DNA of 64,000 bases from HGM11368 sp051883455 (lineage in GTDB: Bacteria; Bacillota; Clostridia; Christensenellales; UBA3700): NCBI GenBank assembly GCA_051883455.1, contig JBJETT010000005.1, positions 47,412 through 111,411 on the forward strand, written 5' to 3'. The position numbers and the translations under genes were made by a program. Positions 31,138 through 39,876 of this stretch are shown piece after piece. Position 1 is the first letter of the stretch. Every line of letters begins with the position of its first letter. The notes under the pieces were generated by a model that saw only the letters and a program-made list of their open reading frames with translations, did not search any database and was not told the origin of the DNA.

Positions 31138-33558
31138 TTACACTTTTTTTGCAAAGGTAAGCGTATCGCCCTCTCTATCGACGTCAATCTCGTCGCCTAG
31201 CTCAAATTCGCCCTTGAGGATACGCTCGGAGAGCTCGTCCTCAATCATTCTTTGTACTGCTCTTCTCAGAGGTCTTGCGCCGTACTGAGCGTCGGAGCCC
31301 TTCTCGATGACCATATCCTTAGCCGCGTCGGATACCGAGAGTTTGTAGCCGTTCTTGGCAAGTCTACCGATAAGGTTGTCTACGATAAGCCCTGCAATCT
31401 TCTTCATATCATCCTTTTCGAGTGCACGGAAAATCACTATGTCGTCTATACGATTGATAAACTCAGGTCTCATCGCCTTTTTGAGGGCGTCCATTTGTTT
31501 TTCTCTCATATTCTCATAAGAGTTGTTGTTGTCGCCAAAGCCGAGGCTCTTGGTAGATTTGATTTCTTCCGCGCCTATGTTGGACGTCATGATGATTATG
31601 GTGTTTTTGAAGCTAACCACTCTGCCGTGCGAGTCGGTCAATCTACCGTCCTCGAGTATCTGCAACATAATGTTGAATACGTCGGGGTGAGCCTTTTCTA
31701 TCTCGTCGAATAGTATTACGGAATAAGGTTTTCTTCTCACCTTTTCGGTCAGTTGTCCGCCCTCGTCGAAGCCCACGTAACCCGGAGCCGAGCCGATAAG
31801 CTTGGACACGTTAAACTTTTCCATATACTCGCTCATATCCACTCTTATCATCAAGTTTTCGTCGCCGAACATAGCCTCAGCCAAAGCCTTGGACAATTCG
31901 GTTTTACCCACGCCCGTAGGTCCTAAGAAGATAAATGAGCCGATAGGTCTGTTAGGGTCTTTGATACCCACTCTCGCTCTTCTCACTGCTTTGGCAACGG
32001 CTTCCACCGCCTCGTCTTGACCTATTACTCTCTTACGCAAGATATTTTCGAGGTCAAGGAGTTTTTCGCTCTCGCTTTGGGTGATTTTTACCACAGGCAC
32101 GCCCGTCCACGAAGACACGATTTGAGCGATATCGGACTCGCCGATAGACAGTTCTTGCTCGACTTGACTATCCTTCCATTTTTCCTTTTCCCCTGCAAGC
32201 TTTTCTTCCAAAGAGTTGATTTGTTGTTGAATATCGTGGCACTTGAGGTACTCGCTATGATTTTTCGCGTCTTCGAGCTCCACTCTCAATCTCGTCAACT
32301 TATCCTCGGTTTCCTTAATCTCTTTTGGAGCGACGTTGGCGCCTATCTTTTTACGGCTTGCCGCCTCGTCTATGAGGTCTATGGCTTTATCTGGCAAAAA
32401 TCTATCGCTGATATATCTGTCACTGAGTTCCGCCGCCGCTTTGATAGCCTCGTCGGTAATGGTAACCTTGTGGTGCTGTTCGTACTTCTCTCTCAAGCCT
32501 TTGAGTATGAGGATAGTATCTTCAACGGTTGGTGGGTCGACGGTTATAGGTTGGAATCTTCTCTCCAGCGCGCTATCCTTTTCAATATATTTTCTATACT
32601 CGTCCAAGGTAGTTGCTCCTATGGTTTGCAACTCGCCTCTTGCTAATTGTGGTTTGAGGATATTAGCGGCGTCCATTCCGTTTTCGCCCGTCGAGCCTGC
32701 ACCCACAATGGTATGGATTTCATCGATAAACAAGATAGTATTGCCGTCTTTTTTGAGTGCGTCGATTGCATTTTTGAGTCTTTCCTCAAAGTCGCCTCTA
32801 TACTTAGTGCCCGCCAGCAAGCTTGCCATATCCAGGCTAAATACCTTTTTATTTTTGAGCATCTCAGGCACGTCGCCGTTCACTATTGCTTGCGCCAAGC
32901 CTTCGACTACGGCGCTCTTACCTACACCCGGCTCACCAATCAACACAGGGTTGTTTTTGGTTCTTCGACTGAGTATTTGGATAATTCTCTCAATCTCTTT
33001 ACTTCTGCCAATGACAGGGTCAAGTTTGCCTTGTTTTGCCTTTTGGGTGAGGTCGACGCCAAAGCTGTCGAGCTCGCTCTTTTCGCCCTCTTGCGAGGTA
33101 GAATTTTCGTCGTAGGCGTTATTATAAAATGCCCCACCGCTCGACTTTTGTTTTTCAATATTTTGTATAATTTTGCTCTTCAAAGATTCGATATTGACGC
33201 CAAAGCTCTCCAAGCCTTTGTAAGCGTACGAGGTCTTTTCGCACAAAATCGCAAAGAGAAGTTTATCCGAGGATATAATCTGCTCTCCCACTCTCTCGGC
33301 AAGAATTTGCGCGTTGGCTATGACGTTGCGGGTACGGTTGCTCAGACTTACCGATTGAGTATATCCGTCGGTTTGTATCAGCATTCCGATGTGTTCCTTG
33401 ACCAGTCCGCTCTCTTTGAGTAACTTTCCTGCATAACTATCTTCCACGTCAATCATACCGCATACAAGATGCTCGGTACCTAAAAGGCCACCGCTCATTG
33501 ACGCGTATTCCGTCGCTTTGTTCATTACTTTTGCACATTCACTGCTAAAATTTTGCAT
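31138..33558 (-). CDS. clpC: ATP-dependent Clp protease ATP-binding subunit ClpC
   Basis: An 806-residue HSP100 unfoldase. The Clp N-domain repeats cover 1-140; the first AAA domain has Walker A GEPGVGKS (208-215); a coiled-coil M-domain with a UVR-like segment (EDAKNHSEYLKCHDIQQQINSL) lies in the middle; the second AAA domain has GPTGVGKT. With ClpP it degrades arginine-phosphorylated proteins marked by McsB. The ATG is preceded by AGGAGGTGAT, a full match to the 16S anti-Shine-Dalgarno sequence. It is last in the CtsR-controlled operon, 11 bases after mcsB. Confidence 0.97.
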   Translation of the reverse strand: MQNFSSECAKVMNKATEYASMSGGLLGTEHLVCGMIDVEDSYAGKLLKESGLVKEHIGMLIQTDGYTQSVSLSNRTRNVIANAQILAERVGEQIISSDKLLFAILCEKTSYAYKGLESFGVNIESLKSKIIQNIEKQKSSGGAFYNNAYDENSTSQEGEKSELDSFGVDLTQKAKQGKLDPVIGRSKEIERIIQILSRRTKNNPVLIGEPGVGKSAVVEGLAQAIVNGDVPEMLKNKKVFSLDMASLLAGTKYRGDFEERLKNAIDALKKDGNTILFIDEIHTIVGAGSTGENGMDAANILKPQLARGELQTIGATTLDEYRKYIEKDSALERRFQPITVDPPTVEDTILILKGLREKYEQHHKVTITDEAIKAAAELSDRYISDRFLPDKAIDLIDEAASRKKIGANVAPKEIKETEDKLTRLRVELEDAKNHSEYLKCHDIQQQINSLEEKLAGEKEKWKDSQVEQELSIGESDIAQIVSSWTGVPVVKITQSESEKLLDLENILRKRVIGQDEAVEAVAKAVRRARVGIKDPNRPIGSFIFLGPTGVGKTELSKALAEAMFGDENLMIRVDMSEYMEKFNVSKLIGSAPGYVGFDEGGQLTEKVRRKPYSVILFDEIEKAHPDVFNIMLQILEDGRLTDSHGRVVSFKNTIIIMTSNIGAEEIKSTKSLGFGDNNNSYENMREKQMDALKKAMRPEFINRIDDIVIFRALEKDDMKKIAGLIVDNLIGRLAKNGYKLSVSDAAKDMVIEKGSDAQYGARPLRRAVQRMIEDELSERILKGEFELGDEIDVDREGDTLTFAKKV

Positions 33559-33569
33559 AGTATCACCTC

Positions 33570-34568
33570 CTATTGTCTATCCTTGAGCAGATTTCTTACC
33601 ATAGCGGCTCTCGCCACGTCTCTTTCGTCCGCTCCCAATTTTTTACCTGCCAATTTGCACAGCATTGCGGGTTGCGTCACCGTGATAAGGCTGTTGAGCT
33701 TGTCGATATCGGCGTCGATATAGTGCTCGCAAACGCCCCACTTTACCAAGGCTAGCAATTCCATAAATTCTTCACTGCTCATCATCACCGCATATTTCAG
33801 CGTTCCGTAAGCACGCATAATTTTATCTTTTAGTATATTACCTTGCGTCTTTGCAAGATTGCTTCTTGCTTGTCTTTCCGCATCGACTATCTTCATCACC
33901 ACGGCGTTGAGTCTATCCAATATTTGTCTTTCGCTTTGCCCGATAGCCGCTTGATTGGATATTTGATACATAAATCCTTGCGCTTTGCTACCCTCGCCGT
34001 ACACGCCACGGGTGGTAAATCCAAGGTCTTGTATTGTTCTAATTATGCTTCCTATCGCACCGCTAGTCGCCAGTGCCGGCAAGAACAACATCACCGAAGC
34101 TCTCATGCCCGCACCAAGATTTGTTGGACACGTATTGAGATATCCAAGTTTTTCGTCGTGCGCGACTGCCAAAACTTTGCCAATCTCTTTATCTACCGCC
34201 GCTATCGCCTGGTAGGCTTGTTCGGGCGCGTATCCGTCCATGATGCACTGCTCTCTAATATGGTCTTCCTCGTTGATCATCACGGACACGTCCTCGTTTT
34301 TGCTCACCACCACGGCTCCGTATGGGCTTTGGGTGAGTACGGGGCTGATGAGGTGCTTTTCTACCAAAGTTTGCTTGGTGAGCTCGTCCATATTGCTCAT
34401 CTTGTAGAAGTCGGCTTTCATCAATCCACTCACGGCTTGCTCCACGCCCTTCATCAACACGCTATATATCTCTTCTTGTCCGCTGAGTCTATGCGGAAAA
34501 GGCAAATCTTTTATATTTCTTGCCAAGCGTATTCTTGTAGAAAACACCACGTCTTTCATATAATCCAT
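33570..34568 (-). CDS. mcsB: protein-arginine kinase McsB
   Basis: A 332-residue ATP:guanido phosphotransferase-like kinase. The N-terminal VFSTRIRLARNIKDLPFPHRLS (9-30) is the conserved arginine-rich ATP-binding entry, followed by NEEDHIREQ, which corresponds to the phosphagen-kinase substrate loop, and the second half with LNTCPTNLGAGMRASV. McsB phosphorylates arginines in CtsR and misfolded proteins, tagging them for ClpCP. It lies between mcsA, its activator, and clpC, with gaps of 4 and 11 bases. Confidence 0.96.
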   Translation of the reverse strand: MDYMKDVVFSTRIRLARNIKDLPFPHRLSGQEEIYSVLMKGVEQAVSGLMKADFYKMSNMDELTKQTLVEKHLISPVLTQSPYGAVVVSKNEDVSVMINEEDHIREQCIMDGYAPEQAYQAIAAVDKEIGKVLAVAHDEKLGYLNTCPTNLGAGMRASVMLFLPALATSGAIGSIIRTIQDLGFTTRGVYGEGSKAQGFMYQISNQAAIGQSERQILDRLNAVVMKIVDAERQARSNLAKTQGNILKDKIMRAYGTLKYAVMMSSEEFMELLALVKWGVCEHYIDADIDKLNSLITVTQPAMLCKLAGKKLGADERDVARAAMVRNLLKDRQ

Positions 34569-34572
34569 ACGT

Positions 34573-35052
34573 CTATTTACCTTCCTTCAATGCGATGATT
34601 TTGTTTTGAATGTCGTTGGCTTTGAGGAAGTCTTTTTCTGCCACTGCCTTGTCCAGCTCTTCTTTCAAAATATCTAGCTGCGACTTAGGCTTGGTTTCCG
34701 TCTTCCTCTCTACCGTAGGGCTACCGCCGTAGGTCTTACCGCCGAGGTTGGCAACGAAGCTATCCACTATATCGCCAAAAGTTTCGTAGCACTCGCTACA
34801 ACCAAAGCGCGACTGCTCCAATACGTCCCTCTCAGTCATTCCGCACTTAGGGCACACCCTCATAGTGCGAGTCTTAGGCGCGTCAAAAAAGCCACCGAAG
34901 CTCATACCTCCGAATATATCTGCAAAGCCCGTCGACTCTTGCATCATCTTTGCGCACTCGGCGCACACTTGCTTTTCCGTCTTAACACCGTTGATGTTTG
35001 TTTTTATAAATATCGTTGCGGGGTGTTTTCCGCATATTTCACACATTTTCAT
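34573..35052 (-). CDS. mcsA: McsA, zinc-finger activator of McsB
   Basis: A 159-residue protein with two treble-clef zinc fingers: Cys4/Cys7 with Cys30/Cys33, and Cys67/Cys70 with Cys85/Cys88. A C-terminal UVR domain (about 124-159, LDILKEELDKAVAEKDFLKA) binds ClpC or McsB. McsA stimulates McsB kinase activity and senses thiol and heavy-metal stress. It starts 4 bases after the ctsR stop. Confidence 0.95.
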   Translation of the reverse strand: MKMCEICGKHPATIFIKTNINGVKTEKQVCAECAKMMQESTGFADIFGGMSFGGFFDAPKTRTMRVCPKCGMTERDVLEQSRFGCSECYETFGDIVDSFVANLGGKTYGGSPTVERKTETKPKSQLDILKEELDKAVAEKDFLKANDIQNKIIALKEGK

Positions 35053-35056
35053 ATCG

Positions 35057-35509
35057 CTACCCCCTAATTAGTCCTATCAATATTTGACTGAGTACGTTTT
35101 TTCTCAGTCTATTGTTGTTTATCGGCACGTTGAGCGCCTTGTCGCTCACCGCACACTTAATAATGTTTGCCTGTTTTTCGTCAATTACTTCATCTCTCAC
35201 CAATCTATCTATTATATTGCTTGCTTTTTGATAGGTAAGACCGTCGAGTTTTTCTATCTCGTCCAAGATTGCTGACAATTCGTCGTCAGATTTGCATATT
35301 CTAATCAGCGTGATAAATCCGCCTCCGCCCCTCTTAGACTCTATGATATATCCTTTATCGGTACTAAACCTAGTTGCCAGCACGTAGTTTATCTGACTTG
35401 GCGCAACGGCAAAATAATTGGCGAGTTCGTTTCTCGACAACTGCAAGCTGTCGTCATCGCCTATCACCGACAAGATAAACTCTTCTATCGTATCAGATAT
35501 ATTTGCCAT
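35057..35509 (-). CDS. ctsR: transcriptional repressor CtsR
   Basis: A 150-residue class III heat-shock repressor. The N-terminal winged helix-turn-helix (LSRNELANYFAVAPSQINYVLATRFS, about 19-44) is followed by the beta-wing KGYIIESKRGGGGFI with the conserved glycine tetrad, the heat-sensing element known in B. subtilis CtsR. The dimerisation domain fills the rest. AGGAGG precedes the ATG. It is first of ctsR-mcsA-mcsB-clpC and represses its own operon through the operator at 35544-35567. Confidence 0.96.
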   Translation of the reverse strand: MANISDTIEEFILSVIGDDDSLQLSRNELANYFAVAPSQINYVLATRFSTDKGYIIESKRGGGGFITLIRICKSDDELSAILDEIEKLDGLTYQKASNIIDRLVRDEVIDEKQANIIKCAVSDKALNVPINNNRLRKNVLSQILIGLIRG

Positions 35510-35543
35510 ACTAACCTCCTTTTGTCTTGCTTACTTTTCTAAG

Positions 35544-35597
35544 TTTGACTTTCTTTGACCTTTGACTTTATTATATCACCAATATATGCAATGTCAA
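35544..35597 (-). promoter_or_regulatory. ctsR operon promoter with CtsR box
   Basis: On the minus strand TTGACA (35592-35597), a 16-base spacer and TATAAT (35570-35575). Immediately downstream is AGTCAAA (35561-35567) followed by GGTCAAA-GAA-AGTCAAA (35544-35560), an exact match to the CtsR consensus RGTCAAA-NAN-RGTCAAA plus one extra heptamer. Confidence 0.92.
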
Positions 35598-35674
35598 TAG
35601 TTTTTTGCCATTTTTCATATTTTTTACAATTATTTGCCGTAAGCATGCCTTCGTTACATAAATTGACGAGGCTA

Positions 35675-35703
35675 TTGATTTTTTTGATAGAATATAATAT
35701 AAT
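35675..35703 (+). promoter_or_regulatory. galU promoter
   Basis: TTGATT 35675-35680 and TATAAT 35698-35703, spacer 17. Confidence 0.65.
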
Positions 35704-35770
35704 ATTATTGTAAGCAATAGCGACAATTCAATATCGCGATCATCACGATACCGATAATAGAGGTGTTTAT

Positions 35771-36646
35771 ATGCAAAAAGTTACAAAAGTAGTAATACCC
35801 GCGGCGGGATTTGGAACGAGATTTTTGCCTGCGACCAAGTCGTTACCCAAGGAGATGTTCCCTATAGTGGATACGCCTACGCTGCAATACGTGGTGGAAG
35901 AAGCAGTCAAGAGTGGAATAACCGACGTGTTGATTATCCTTGGCAAAAACAAAAAGTGTATCGAAGACCACTTCGACTACGCTGTAGAACTTGAGAACTT
36001 GCTTGCCAAAGCTGGCAAGAATGCAGAAATCAAGGTAGTGAGAGATATCGCCGATATGGCTAACTTCCACTATATAAGACAAAAGGAGATGAAGGGTTCG
36101 GGACACGCCATTTTGCTTGCCAAAGCCTTCGTCGGCAACGAGCCGTTCGGCGTAATTTACGGTGACGACGTGGTGTACAATCCTAATTCCCCTGCCCTAT
36201 CCCAACTCATCAAGGCATACGAAACGACAGGCAAGACGATAGTCGGCTGTCAAAACGTACCTAGAGAAGAAGCTATCAAGTACGGCGTAGTTCAACCCGG
36301 AGCAGTCAAAGGCAGATATACCGAAATCAAAGGTTTCGTCGAGAAGCCGCCTATCGACAAGCTACCTTCCACCCTTGCAAGCATGGGTAGATACGTACTG
36401 ACTCCCGATATATTCGATATCCTTGAGACCACGCCGCCTAGTCCCAACGGAGAGGTTTATCTCACCGACGCCATACTTACCTTAGCCAACACCAGCGGCG
36501 CATATGCCTACGACTTCGAGGGCAAGCGCTACGACGTCGGCGACAAAGTAGGCTATATCGAAGCCTCGATAGAATACGGCCTTCGCGACGACACAATCAA
36601 CGACAAACTCAAAGACTACCTCAAAAAAATCGTTTCGACTTTCTAA
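35771..36646 (+). CDS. galU: UTP--glucose-1-phosphate uridylyltransferase
   Basis: A 291-residue nucleotidyltransferase of normal GalU/GtaB length. The nucleotide-binding opening is PAAGFGTRFLPATKSLPKEM (8-27), followed by PTLQYVVEEA, the metal-binding GDDVV in FGVIYGDDVVY, and the EKP motif (FVEKPPIDKLPS). It makes UDP-glucose for glycolipids, wall polymers and exopolysaccharide. It is monocistronic, divergent from ctsR, with SD GAGGTG and its own terminator. Confidence 0.95.
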   Translation: MQKVTKVVIPAAGFGTRFLPATKSLPKEMFPIVDTPTLQYVVEEAVKSGITDVLIILGKNKKCIEDHFDYAVELENLLAKAGKNAEIKVVRDIADMANFHYIRQKEMKGSGHAILLAKAFVGNEPFGVIYGDDVVYNPNSPALSQLIKAYETTGKTIVGCQNVPREEAIKYGVVQPGAVKGRYTEIKGFVEKPPIDKLPSTLASMGRYVLTPDIFDILETTPPSPNGEVYLTDAILTLANTSGAYAYDFEGKRYDVGDKVGYIEASIEYGLRDDTINDKLKDYLKKIVSTF

Positions 36647-36670
36647 AAAATTCAACACTCTTAACTAAAA

Positions 36671-36699
36671 ACGCAAGCAGATACCTACTTGCGTTTTTC
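36671..36699 (+). terminator. galU terminator
   Basis: ACGCAAG/CTTGCGT stem (36671-36677 with 36688-36694) followed by TTTTTCTTT. Confidence 0.75.
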
Positions 36700-36727
36700 T
36701 TTGCTGTTATATTATCAATTTATAATT

Positions 36728-37190
36728 ATGTCATTGCGGTGGAGCGTAGACCAAATAGTGTTGTCATTCAGAGGCTTGCTTGCAAACCGTAGGAATCTCA
36801 ACCGCTTGAAGCCTCCTTTGTGTAAAGGGAGGTGGCTCGGCTTTGCCGAGACGGAGGGATTGCCTGCCGTCCCTGTGCAAGGGAAGGTGTCTTGCCCTAC
36901 GGCAAGACGAAATGGTTGTCCTATATTATCAACTAAGTATAAATCCTCTCGCGGCGGAGATGCGATTTAGACAAGGAGAGTGAGGACGGCGTGAGGGAGC
37001 GTACTATATTGAGTACGTGAGCAAGAAAAGTTGCCCAAAAGTAAAGTTTGTTAGAATAGTTTTGACAGCATAGGTGCGAGTAAGACGCGAAGAGCGTAGT
37101 TTTTGCGACAGAAGCGTACTTGGGCGTACGTGACTGAGCAAAAATCTCCGTTCGACAAAGTATTACGAAGCAGATATGCCGTCAAAAGCG
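36728..37190. repeat. dispersed-repeat cluster between galU and dinB
   Basis: Three repeat types are packed here. 36728-36803 holds two TGTCATT...GGAATCTC units. 36808-36862 and 36863-36918 are two paired-hairpin units, of the form AAGCCTCC-TTTGTGT-AAAGGGAGG followed by a variable stem (CTCGGC/GCCGAG; CTTGCC/GGCAAG) and GACGGAGGGATTG or a variant. 36950-37190 is the modular palindromic element with CGTACTATATTGAGTACG and GCGTACTTGGGCGTACG hairpins, ending CCGTCAAAA at the dinB stop codon. No gene is seen. Confidence 0.7.
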
Positions 37191-38420
37191 TTATTTCTTA
37201 AATGGTCTAAAATCACTATCCTCCAACTGCCCGCAAAGATATGGGTGTTCTAGCACTCTTGCCGACTGCACCACGTTGTAGCCGTACTTGTTTCTTAGGC
37301 AATCTATACTTTTATCCAATCTGCTCTTCTTTTCGTTTTGTCGTAGGTCGTCCCAAAGGGTGGCTTGCCTCTCTTTGTCGGTGCTGAGGTCCCACGCAAA
37401 GACGTATAGTCCCCTAATAGGCTTATCGGGCCGTCTGACTTGATTGAGCAACTGCACGGCGTTATCCCTAATTACGCCCGCGTTGGCGGTTGGCACCAAT
37501 AGTCTTGCTTGTTGAGAAATTCCGCTAAAGTCGTTGTATCGTATAGCCACGCCCACGCCGCTAGCCTCAAAGTCGTACCTACGCATTCTTATCGCCACCA
37601 TTTCGCTCAATGCGGTAAGCACGGCGTTTATCTCGCTCATATCCGTCACGTCCTTGGGCATAGTCGTGCCGTTGCTTATGCTCTTAGGAATATGCGGTTG
37701 ATAATACAGTCTTACCTCGTCGTCGCCTATACCGTTGGCATTTTGGTACATTTTTTCGCCGTTGATACCAAACTTTCTTTTCAGTACATCTACGTTGGTT
37801 TTGGCAAGGTCGCCTATCGTCCTTATCCCCATCAACTCAAGCTTAGCGCAAGTCTTACGACCTATCATCAGCATATCGCCCACGGGCAAGCACCACGTCT
37901 TTTGGCGGTAGTTTTCTCTACTGATGACGGTGGTAGCGTCGGGCTTTTTCATATCCGAGCCGAGTTTGGCAAAAATCTTGTTAAAGGACACCCCCACGGA
38001 TATAGTTATTCCTACTTCCTTTTTTATCCTCTCCCTTAGGGTGTTAGCTATCTTCTCTCCGCTTCCGAACAGCTTGAGCGAGTGGGTCACGTCCAACCAA
38101 CACTCGTCTATACCAAAGGGCTCTACCCTATCGGTGTACTGTGTGTAGATATCAAACAAAATATCGGAATACTTGACGTACATATCGTAGCGCGGAGCAA
38201 CCAACACTAGGTCGGGGCACTTCTTTTGCGCTTCCCAAATCACGTCGCCCGTCTTGACGCCCATCTCCTTGGCTCTTTGGTTTTTAGCCAAAATAATGCC
38301 ATGCCTCTTGGTGGGGTCTCCCGCCACCGCCACGCACTTACCCTCTAAACTTTTGTCCAACATGCACGCCACACTCGCATAAAAATTGTTGGCGTCACAA
38401 TGCAAAATCACCTTGTCCAT
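37191..38420 (-). CDS. dinB: Y-family DNA polymerase IV
   Basis: A 409-residue translesion polymerase. It opens MDKVILHCDANNFYASVACM, with the metal-binding Asp and steric-gate Phe/Tyr region; the second acidic pair is in FGIDECWLDVTHS; the thumb HhH motif follows (LMGIRTIGDLAKTNVDVLKRKFG). The little-finger domain is present, but the C-terminus ends soon after RPFKK with no clear beta-clamp-binding peptide. The ATG at 38420 is preferred because it starts the homology; a TATACT -10 lies 7 to 12 bases before it, so the mRNA may be leaderless. A 42-bp palindrome with a LexA-box-like centre lies across the -35 region, consistent with SOS control. Confidence 0.92.
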   Translation of the reverse strand: MDKVILHCDANNFYASVACMLDKSLEGKCVAVAGDPTKRHGIILAKNQRAKEMGVKTGDVIWEAQKKCPDLVLVAPRYDMYVKYSDILFDIYTQYTDRVEPFGIDECWLDVTHSLKLFGSGEKIANTLRERIKKEVGITISVGVSFNKIFAKLGSDMKKPDATTVISRENYRQKTWCLPVGDMLMIGRKTCAKLELMGIRTIGDLAKTNVDVLKRKFGINGEKMYQNANGIGDDEVRLYYQPHIPKSISNGTTMPKDVTDMSEINAVLTALSEMVAIRMRRYDFEASGVGVAIRYNDFSGISQQARLLVPTANAGVIRDNAVQLLNQVRRPDKPIRGLYVFAWDLSTDKERQATLWDDLRQNEKKSRLDKSIDCLRNKYGYNVVQSARVLEHPYLCGQLEDSDFRPFKK

Positions 38421-38426
38421 AATGGT

Positions 38427-38480
38427 AGTATAACACAATTACTCATCAATTACAAACAAATGTTTGCAATTGATGAGTAA
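38427..38480 (-). promoter_or_regulatory. dinB promoter with 42-bp palindromic operator
   Basis: On the minus strand -10 TATACT is at 38427-38432. Positions 38439-38480 form a near-perfect inverted repeat: two 20-base arms, one mismatch (G-T in RNA), 2-base centre. The central CAAACAAATGTTTG (38453-38466) resembles the Gram-positive LexA box CGAACRNRYGTTYG at about 12 of 14 positions. Confidence 0.6.
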
Positions 38481-38506
38481 ATATTTGTCGCAATCTCTAT
38501 CCTAAT

Positions 38507-38853
38507 TAAAAGGCCCCTTTGTGTAAAGGGGGCTGTCCGCATTGCGGACTGGGGGATTGCATCTGATCTTATCCTTTGGAAGTACGACTAAATCTGGTTT
38601 TTAATAATTATTCTCTTGCGGCATAGATGCGAGTTTACCATTTCCTTTGGGTGCGTAGATGCGAGTAAGACAAGGAGTACGCGGCTTTTGTGCAGGGAGC
38701 ATACTTCTTGTATGTGACCAAACAAAAACGTAAGTTACGACACAGTATTACGACGCATATACACTCCCAAAGCGAAGGGAGCGTACTATTGCGTACGTGA
38801 GCAAGAACAGTTGCCTTTTGACACAGTATTGCGACGTAGATATGCCGTCAAAT
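38507..38853. repeat. dispersed-repeat cluster between dinB and kdgK
   Basis: 38507-38560 is a paired-hairpin unit (GGCCCC/GGGGGC then GTCCGC/GCGGAC). 38571-38600 carries the ATCCTTTGGAAGTACGACTA segment also found at 47980. 38626-38853 is the modular palindromic element in two modules: GGAGCATACTTCTTGTATGT and GGGAGCGTACTATTGCGTAC hairpins, each followed by CACAGTATT-x-CGACG, ending GCCGTCAAA 5 bases before the kdgK stop. No gene is seen. Confidence 0.7.
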
Positions 38854-39876
38854 TCAGCGTTGCACACGCCCACTCCCATCCCCACCTACCAACCTCTCCA
38901 CTTCCGCAACGGTAACTCTATTGTAGTCGCCTTCGATGGAATGCTTGAGGGCTGAGGCTGCAACGGCAAATTCTATGGCTTCACTGCTCTTTTTGCCTGT
39001 GATGAGAGAATAAATCAAGCCTGCACCAAACGAATCTCCGCCGCCCACCCTATCGACTATATGCAAGCGGTAAGGTTTAGAAAACCAAAACTCTTTGCCG
39101 TCATAGAGCATTGCCGCCCAATCGTTGTCGCTGGCGGAAATCGAGCCACGGAGAGTTATGGCGACTTTTTCAAAGCCGAACTGCTCGGCAAGTTGCGTAG
39201 CTACCGTTTTGTAGCCTTGGTGATTGAGTTTACCTCCGTATATATCGGTGGCGTCGGCTTCTATGCCAAAGACGTCCTTTGCGTCCTCCTCGTTGGCAAT
39301 ACACACGTCGACGTATTTGCAAAGCTCGCTCATCACGGCACGCGCCTTTTCTCTACTCCACAGTTTAGCGCGGTAGTTGAGGTCGCAAGAGATTTTCACT
39401 CCCATATCTTTGGCAGTTTTGCAAGCCTGTTCGCAAATCTTTGCCACGTTGTCGCCTAGTGCCGGCGTAATACCCGTAAAGTGAAACCAATCCGCACCCT
39501 CTAGGATTTTAGACCAGCCGAAGTCCTCGATGCAAGCAAGCGACAATGCCGAGCCTGCTCTATCGTAGATACACACGCTTCCTCTCTGCGACGCACCCTT
39601 TTCGACGAAATAAATGCCCGTTCTATCTCCGCCACGCACGATATTAGACGTGTCTACGCCAAAATATCTCAGCGAATTTATCCCCGCTTGTCCTACGGCG
39701 TTGAGTGGCAATTTACTCACAAAAGAGCTCTCTATCCCAAAGTTTGCGAGCGAAACGGCAACGTTGGCTTCTCCACCGCCGAAGGTAGCCGACATGCGAT
39801 CGTTTTGGAATAGCCTATAATAGCCCTCGGGTGCGAGTCTTAGCATCAATTCGCCAAAAGTAACGACTTTAGTCAT
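38854..39876 (-). CDS. kdgK: 2-keto-3-deoxygluconate kinase
   Basis: A 340-residue PfkB-family sugar kinase. The N-terminal GGGEANVAVSLANFG (33-47) and the C-terminal catalytic signature DRVGGGDSFGAGLIYSL with the catalytic Asp are both intact. In the pathway it phosphorylates KDG to KDPG. It is last in the operon uxaC-uxuA-SDR-eda-kdgK; its ATG lies inside the eda 3' end (8-base overlap), indicating coupled translation. The context decides KDG over other PfkB substrates. Confidence 0.9.
   Translation of the reverse strand: MTKVVTFGELMLRLAPEGYYRLFQNDRMSATFGGGEANVAVSLANFGIESSFVSKLPLNAVGQAGINSLRYFGVDTSNIVRGGDRTGIYFVEKGASQRGSVCIYDRAGSALSLACIEDFGWSKILEGADWFHFTGITPALGDNVAKICEQACKTAKDMGVKISCDLNYRAKLWSREKARAVMSELCKYVDVCIANEEDAKDVFGIEADATDIYGGKLNHQGYKTVATQLAEQFGFEKVAITLRGSISASDNDWAAMLYDGKEFWFSKPYRLHIVDRVGGGDSFGAGLIYSLITGKKSSEAIEFAVAASALKHSIEGDYNRVTVAEVERLVGGDGSGRVQR

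Noticed and set aside
32336..33115. Long plus-strand frames opposite clpC (and similar ones opposite mcsB and pgpH)
   Set aside because: They mirror well-supported minus-strand genes, lack start signals and show no protein-like motifs.
36728..37190. CRISPR array
   Set aside because: Repeats here are few, imperfect and not evenly spaced, hairpin stems vary between units, and no cas gene is in the window.
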